Source: Pseudomonadota bacterium
Lineage (GTDB): Bacteria > Pseudomonadota > Gammaproteobacteria > Steroidobacterales > Steroidobacteraceae
Reading direction: 5' to 3'
Assembly (NCBI GenBank): GCA_018241455.1
Contig: JAFEDW010000112.1
Location: 1-6,666, forward strand
DNA length: 6,666 nucleotides
The first letter of the stretch is position 1, and each line of letters opens with the position of its first letter. Position numbers and translations under genes: made by a program. This document shows positions 5,728 through 6,666 of this stretch, in pieces. Below the pieces are notes generated by a model. It was given only the letters and a program-made list of their open reading frames with translations, ran no database searches and was not told the origin of the DNA.

Positions 5728-6666
5728 CTACTTCAGGCCCAGGCGCCGCTCGAGGTAGTGGATGTCGAGGCCGCCGGTCTGGAAGGCCGAATGCGCCAGG
5801 ATTTCCTGGTGCAGCGCCGTATTGGTCTTGATGCCCTCGACGACGAGCTCGGCCAGCGCGTTGCGCATGCGCGCGATCGCGGTGTCGCGCGTGTCGCCGT
5901 GCGTGATCAGCTTGCCGATCATCGAATCGTAGTACGGCGGCACGCTGTAGCCCGAGTACACATGGCTGTCGACGCGCACGCCGGGGCCGCCGGGCGGGTG
6001 CCAGAGCTTGATCGGCCCGGGCGAAGGCATGAAGGTGCGCGGATCCTCGGCATTCAGGCGGCACTCGAGCGCGTGGCCGCGCATCTCGATGTCGTCCTGC
6101 TTGAACGGCAGCTTCTCGCCTGCGGCGACCATCAGCTGCAGCTTCACCAGGTCGATGCCGGTCACCAGTTCGGTCACCGGGTGCTCGACCTGGATGCGCG
6201 TGTTCATCTCGATGAAGTAGAACTCGCCGTCCTGGTAGAGGAATTCGAGCGTGCCGGCGCCGCGGTATTTCACCGCCTTGCAGGCATCGACGCAGCGCTC
6301 GCCCATCTTGGCGCGCTGCTTCGGCGTGATGCCCGGGGCGGGTGCCTCCTCCATGACCTTCTGGTGGCGCCGCTGCATCGAGCAGTCGCGCTCGCCGAGG
6401 CTGACGACGTTGCCGTAGTTGTCGCCGATGACCTGGAATTCGATGTGCCGCGGCCGCTCGAGGAATTTCTCCATGTAGACCTGGTCGTTGCCGAACGCCG
6501 CCGCCGCCTCCGAGCGCGTGATCGCGATCGCGCTGAGCAGCGCGCCTTCGGCGTGCACGACGCGCATGCCGCGCCCGCCGCCGCCCCCCGAGGCCTTGAT
6601 GATCACCGGATAGCCGATCTCGCGTGCCTTGCGGATGTTGACGCTGTTGTCCTCGCCCAAGGGTCC
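5728..6666 (-). CDS. accC: Acetyl-CoA carboxylase biotin carboxylase subunit, C-terminal part, cut by the window edge
   Basis: AccC carboxylates the biotin carried on AccB, using ATP and bicarbonate, for malonyl-CoA and fatty-acid synthesis. The last 312 residues are visible, matching E. coli AccC from about residue 136 of 449; the N-terminal biotin-carboxylase fold and the start lie beyond the right edge, as accB probably does. The reading frame is open to the edge: the TTG at 6660 is an internal leucine (GPLGED), not a start. Seen, in visible-residue numbers: ATP-grasp lysine and glycine loop IIKASGGGGGRGM (22-34), MEKFLERPRH (65-74), RDCSMQRRHQKV (93-104), APAPGIT (108-114), the catalytic and metal-site block FIEMNTRIQVEHPVTE (151-166; Glu153 and Arg157 match E288 and R292), ECRLNAEDP (201-209; Arg203 matches R338), VPPYYDSMIGKLI (242-254), GIKTN (278-282), and the end LDIHYLERRLGLK. 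All catalytic residues in view are intact. Confidence 0.98.
   Translation of the reverse strand, partial: GPLGEDNSVNIRKAREIGYPVIIKASGGGGGRGMRVVHAEGALLSAIAITRSEAAAAFGNDQVYMEKFLERPRHIEFQVIGDNYGNVVSLGERDCSMQRRHQKVMEEAPAPGITPKQRAKMGERCVDACKAVKYRGAGTLEFLYQDGEFYFIEMNTRIQVEHPVTELVTGIDLVKLQLMVAAGEKLPFKQDDIEMRGHALECRLNAEDPRTFMPSPGPIKLWHPPGGPGVRVDSHVYSGYSVPPYYDSMIGKLITHGDTRDTAIARMRNALAELVVEGIKTNTALHQEILAHSAFQTGGLDIHYLERRLGLK

Noticed and set aside
6658..6660. TTG as the start of a short AccC-like protein
   Set aside because: It is the leucine of GPLG inside biotin carboxylase, and the frame stays open with matching residues to the window edge.
1..6666. Mobile elements, CRISPR arrays, tRNA or rRNA genes, riboswitches, defence or toxin genes
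   Set aside because: Coding sequence fills the window apart from three gaps of 3, 7 and 24 bases. No transposase, terminal inverted repeats, spaced direct repeats or RNA fold was recognised, and base composition is even throughout.

Overview
The window is about two-thirds G+C and is packed with genes that all run on the minus strand, so the biological order is from right to left. Seven genes are recognisable: accC (5' part off the right edge), prmA, a zinc-ribbon/DUF3426 membrane protein, dusB, fis, purH and purD (3' half off the left edge). The protein sequences and the order prmA-dusB-fis-purH-purD point to a gammaproteobacterium. The high G+C and the joining of fis to purHD fit Pseudomonas-, Xanthomonas- or Nevskia/Steroidobacter-like lineages better than enterics. 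I cannot place the genus from sequence reading alone.

Layout in transcription order: accC (6666-5728, last 312 residues of biotin carboxylase), a 3-base gap, prmA (5724-4834), a 1-base stop/start overlap, the DUF3426 gene (4834-3509), a 4-base GTGA overlap, dusB (3512-2487), a 4-base ATGA overlap, fis (2490-2239), a 7-base gap, purH (2231-675), a 24-base gap, and purD (650-1, first 216 residues). No non-coding stretch exceeds 24 bases. There is no room for a terminator or a normal intergenic promoter, so the block reads as one long, translationally coupled operon, though promoters inside coding sequence cannot be excluded.

Functionally the block is growth housekeeping. AccC supplies carboxybiotin for malonyl-CoA and fatty-acid synthesis. 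PrmA methylates ribosomal protein L11. DusB makes dihydrouridine in tRNA. Fis is a nucleoid protein and activator tied to fast growth in well-studied relatives. PurD and PurH catalyse one early and the two last steps of purine synthesis. The only gene of unknown role is the DUF3426 protein: a cytoplasmic CxxC...CxxC zinc ribbon, a Pro/Glu/Arg linker, one membrane helix and a C-terminal domain expected in the periplasm.

I found no mobile element, CRISPR array, RNA gene, defence locus or obvious foreign segment, and nothing that looks like a new system. The points worth a second look are the unknown DUF3426 protein, the short Fis lacking the N-terminal arm, and the unusually tight coupling of the gene chain.
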